DNA of 64,000 nt, from positions 3,515,501 to 3,579,500 of the forward strand of contig NZ_CP120679.1 of NCBI RefSeq assembly GCF_029537375.1, written 5' to 3'. Origin of the DNA: Bacillus sp. HSf4. GTDB lineage: Bacteria; Bacillota; Bacilli; Bacillales; Bacillaceae. Below the pieces are notes generated by a model that saw only the letters and a program-made list of their open reading frames with translations, was not told the origin of the DNA and ran no database searches. The position numbers were made by a program, and so were the translations under genes. Below, in pieces: positions 62,484-64,000 of this stretch. Position 1 is the first letter of the stretch, and the number at the start of each line of letters is the position of its first letter.

Positions 62484-64000
62484 CTATTCATCCAGCATCG
62501 CAGCTTCCAGATCATTCATGTACTGGCGCAGCCGATAGGCGGTTTCCCGGGAAATTTGCCGGTTTTCAAACAGGTTCTGAATCTCATTGCGGATGATTTG
62601 CACAGATTTCAGCCGAATCTCTTTTTTCTGCCTTTCATAGCGCTTGTTTTCCTTATGATCAGCATCCCAGTGCTGAAGCTTCAATATGAAATGCCGATAA
62701 AATGCGATGACCGACTTGGACACTTCTTTATTATCATCATTCATCTGCCTTTTGACCGCTTCAATGGCCGCTTTTGCCGTTTGCATCCTTGCTTTCCTGA
62801 GCAATCCGCTGTATTGATGAGGGGACCGGCTGATGTCTTGTTTTTTGTTGTCTGCGAAAAATCTAGTCATGAGATGCCGACATTTTGTGAGTGATACACC
62901 CGCTTTGAATGGATTGGAAAAGAGCAGTTCTTTTTCCTGCAGCCTTTCCTGCAGCTGATGCGCCATTTGCTCTGTCAGCTGTTTGTTTTTCCGCATCTGT
63001 TCCAGCTCCGCCTGCTCCGCTTTTAAAGCGTATACGCGGATTTTATTTTCCATCCTTCTGAGGCGCAAAAGCTGCTTTAGCGAATATTGTTCAAACCTGA
63101 GGCTCTTTATTTTGTCATTGTATTCGGATATGACGGCCAAAGCAGCGGCCCGGTTTTTTTCATTCATCTCCTCCTTTAAGGCCTTGATCGTCGTTTTCAT
63201 CAATTTTCTTCTGATACTTTGCAGCTGGCTGCCGGACGCCGGCTGCGGTTTTCTTTCTGACAGAAGCGGCAAAAAGACGCTTGCGATCAATAAGGTACTT
63301 AAAATCACGCCTGCGGCTAAAAAAATGATGAAATCGCGTTCCGGAAAAGGGCGGCCGTTCCCCAATACGAAAGGAATCGAAAATGCACCGGCCAGCGTGA
63401 CAGCGCCGCGGACTCCGGCAATCGAGATTTGCACCAGGGAGCGCAGCTTTTCCCTTTTTGAAGTTTCTTGTGTTTTGAGCCCCCAATTCCCCTGCCAAAA
63501 CAACAATAGCCAGACAAAGCGGAGAACCGTCAAAAGAAGTGTAATCAGCAAAATGTCGCTGATCACTTTCAGATTATTAAACGCTTCATCACCAAAAATG
63601 ACAGACAGCGCTTGCGGCATCTGCAAGCCGAGCAGGACGAAGACGAGACCGTTCAAGACAAACAGGATGATGCTCCATGTGCTGGACGAAACGATCTGAA
63701 GCTTGACCATCGCCGATTCGGCTCTGTCATGTTCCGCCGCATGAACGATTCCGCCCGCCACAACGGCAAGAATACCTGATACGCCGAGCTCTTCGGCCGC
63801 CAAATAAACCGCGAAAGGCGTCAATATTTGAATCAGCATATGCATTGTGACATCTTCCATCCCGAATCGGCGGAGCAAATAGCGGAACCGCAAAATGAAA
63901 AAGGAAAGAACGGCCCCGGTCAAAAGGCCGCCGATCGCAATGATGAAAAAGCTGACGACCGCCTGAGATAAGGAAAAAGCTCCTGTCACAGCGGCGGCGA
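62484..64000 (-). CDS. yvgP: Na+/H+ antiporter YvgP (NhaK), 3' part
   Basis: The frame is still open at the right edge, so the N-terminus is outside. Visible are about six membrane helices of the CPA1 exchanger domain (including SISIAGVRGAVTLAGAFSIP, the core of helix 8-11 in NhaP types), then a charged cytoplasmic tail of about 260 residues with coiled-coil runs (KALKEEMNEKNRAAALAVISEY; LEQMRKNKQLTEQMAHQLQER). In B. subtilis YvgP/NhaK is a 670-residue Na+, K+, Li+/H+ antiporter; order yvgN-yvgO-yvgP supports it (yvgO is missing here). Confidence 0.88.
   Translation of the reverse strand, partial: AAAVTGAFSLSQAVVSFFIIAIGGLLTGAVLSFFILRFRYLLRRFGMEDVTMHMLIQILTPFAVYLAAEELGVSGILAVVAGGIVHAAEHDRAESAMVKLQIVSSSTWSIILFVLNGLVFVLLGLQMPQALSVIFGDEAFNNLKVISDILLITLLLTVLRFVWLLLFWQGNWGLKTQETSKREKLRSLVQISIAGVRGAVTLAGAFSIPFVLGNGRPFPERDFIIFLAAGVILSTLLIASVFLPLLSERKPQPASGSQLQSIRRKLMKTTIKALKEEMNEKNRAAALAVISEYNDKIKSLRFEQYSLKQLLRLRRMENKIRVYALKAEQAELEQMRKNKQLTEQMAHQLQERLQEKELLFSNPFKAGVSLTKCRHLMTRFFADNKKQDISRSPHQYSGLLRKARMQTAKAAIEAVKRQMNDDNKEVSKSVIAFYRHFILKLQHWDADHKENKRYERQKKEIRLKSVQIIRNEIQNLFENRQISRETAYRLRQYMNDLEAAMLDE

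Noticed and set aside
1..64000. Prophage, insertion sequence, CRISPR array, rRNA or tRNA genes
   Set aside because: No integrase, transposase, capsid or Cas proteins, no regular repeat-spacer pattern, and no rRNA or cloverleaf tRNA sequence was seen.

Overview
The window is a chromosomal segment of a Bacillus of the B. licheniformis / B. paralicheniformis group. Gene content and order follow the B. subtilis yus-yvq-yvr-fhu-yvs-yvg segment almost gene for gene (yusW-yusX-yusZ-mrgA-htrB-cssRS-yirB-yuxN-fumC-gerA-liaRSFGHI-yvqK-yvrABC-yvrD-yvrGH-fhuCGB-yvsH-sspJ-yvsG-yvgJ-yvgN-yvgP). Into this backbone are set blocks that B. subtilis lacks here, as far as I remember its map: a pectinesterase, a pectate/galacturonate cluster and a ~9.9-kb catabolic island. 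No rRNA, tRNA, phage genes, insertion sequences or CRISPR arrays were seen.

Layout. 0-5 kb: end of an iron-siderophore binding protein, a YusW lipoprotein, the M3 peptidase YusX, a frameshifted DD-carboxypeptidase and the SDR YusZ. 5-10.5 kb: stress genes, namely PerR-controlled mrgA, the membrane protease HtrB with its CssRS two-component system, the small Spx anti-adaptor YirB and the TetR regulator YuxN. 10.5-16.4 kb: fumarase, a small DUF3970-like gene and the gerA germinant-receptor operon. 16.4-21 kb: the liaIHGFSR envelope-stress locus. 21-22.7 kb: cytoplasmic pectinesterase and the cobalamin adenosyltransferase YvqK.

22.9-32.7 kb: the catabolic island. It holds an SDR, a PdxA2-like dehydrogenase, a DUF1537 four-carbon acid-sugar kinase, a PrpR-like regulator whose AAA+ domain is degenerate, a cytoplasmic sialidase-fold protein, an SSS-family symporter, an Fe-alcohol dehydrogenase and a DHDPS/NAL-family aldolase. 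Both outer promoters share an operator-like motif at the same distance from the -10 and carry cre-like sites, so the island looks like one CcpA-controlled regulon for an acid-sugar-type substrate. It lies between yvqK and the B12 importer genes.

32.9-39.9 kb: B12 importer YvrABC behind a cobalamin riboswitch, a GntR regulator, YvrD, a MOSC protein and a LysR regulator. 39.9-48.3 kb: galacturonate operon uxaC-exuM-exuR-uxaB-uxaA plus a cytoplasmic GH28, with three ExuR-type operators. 48.36-48.57 kb: an unexplained, highly structured non-coding block. 48.5-54.2 kb: the two-component system YvrGH and the ferrichrome-type ABC importer FhuCGB with a Fur box but no fhuD. 54.3-64 kb: lysine permease YvsH with an L-box, spore protein SspJ, YvsG, the LTA primase-type enzyme YvgJ, a DHA2 drug exporter, the aldo-keto reductase YvgN, a ROK fructokinase and the 3' part of the Na+/H+ antiporter gene yvgP.

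All assignments rest on reading the sequence and on remembered family features. No database search was run.
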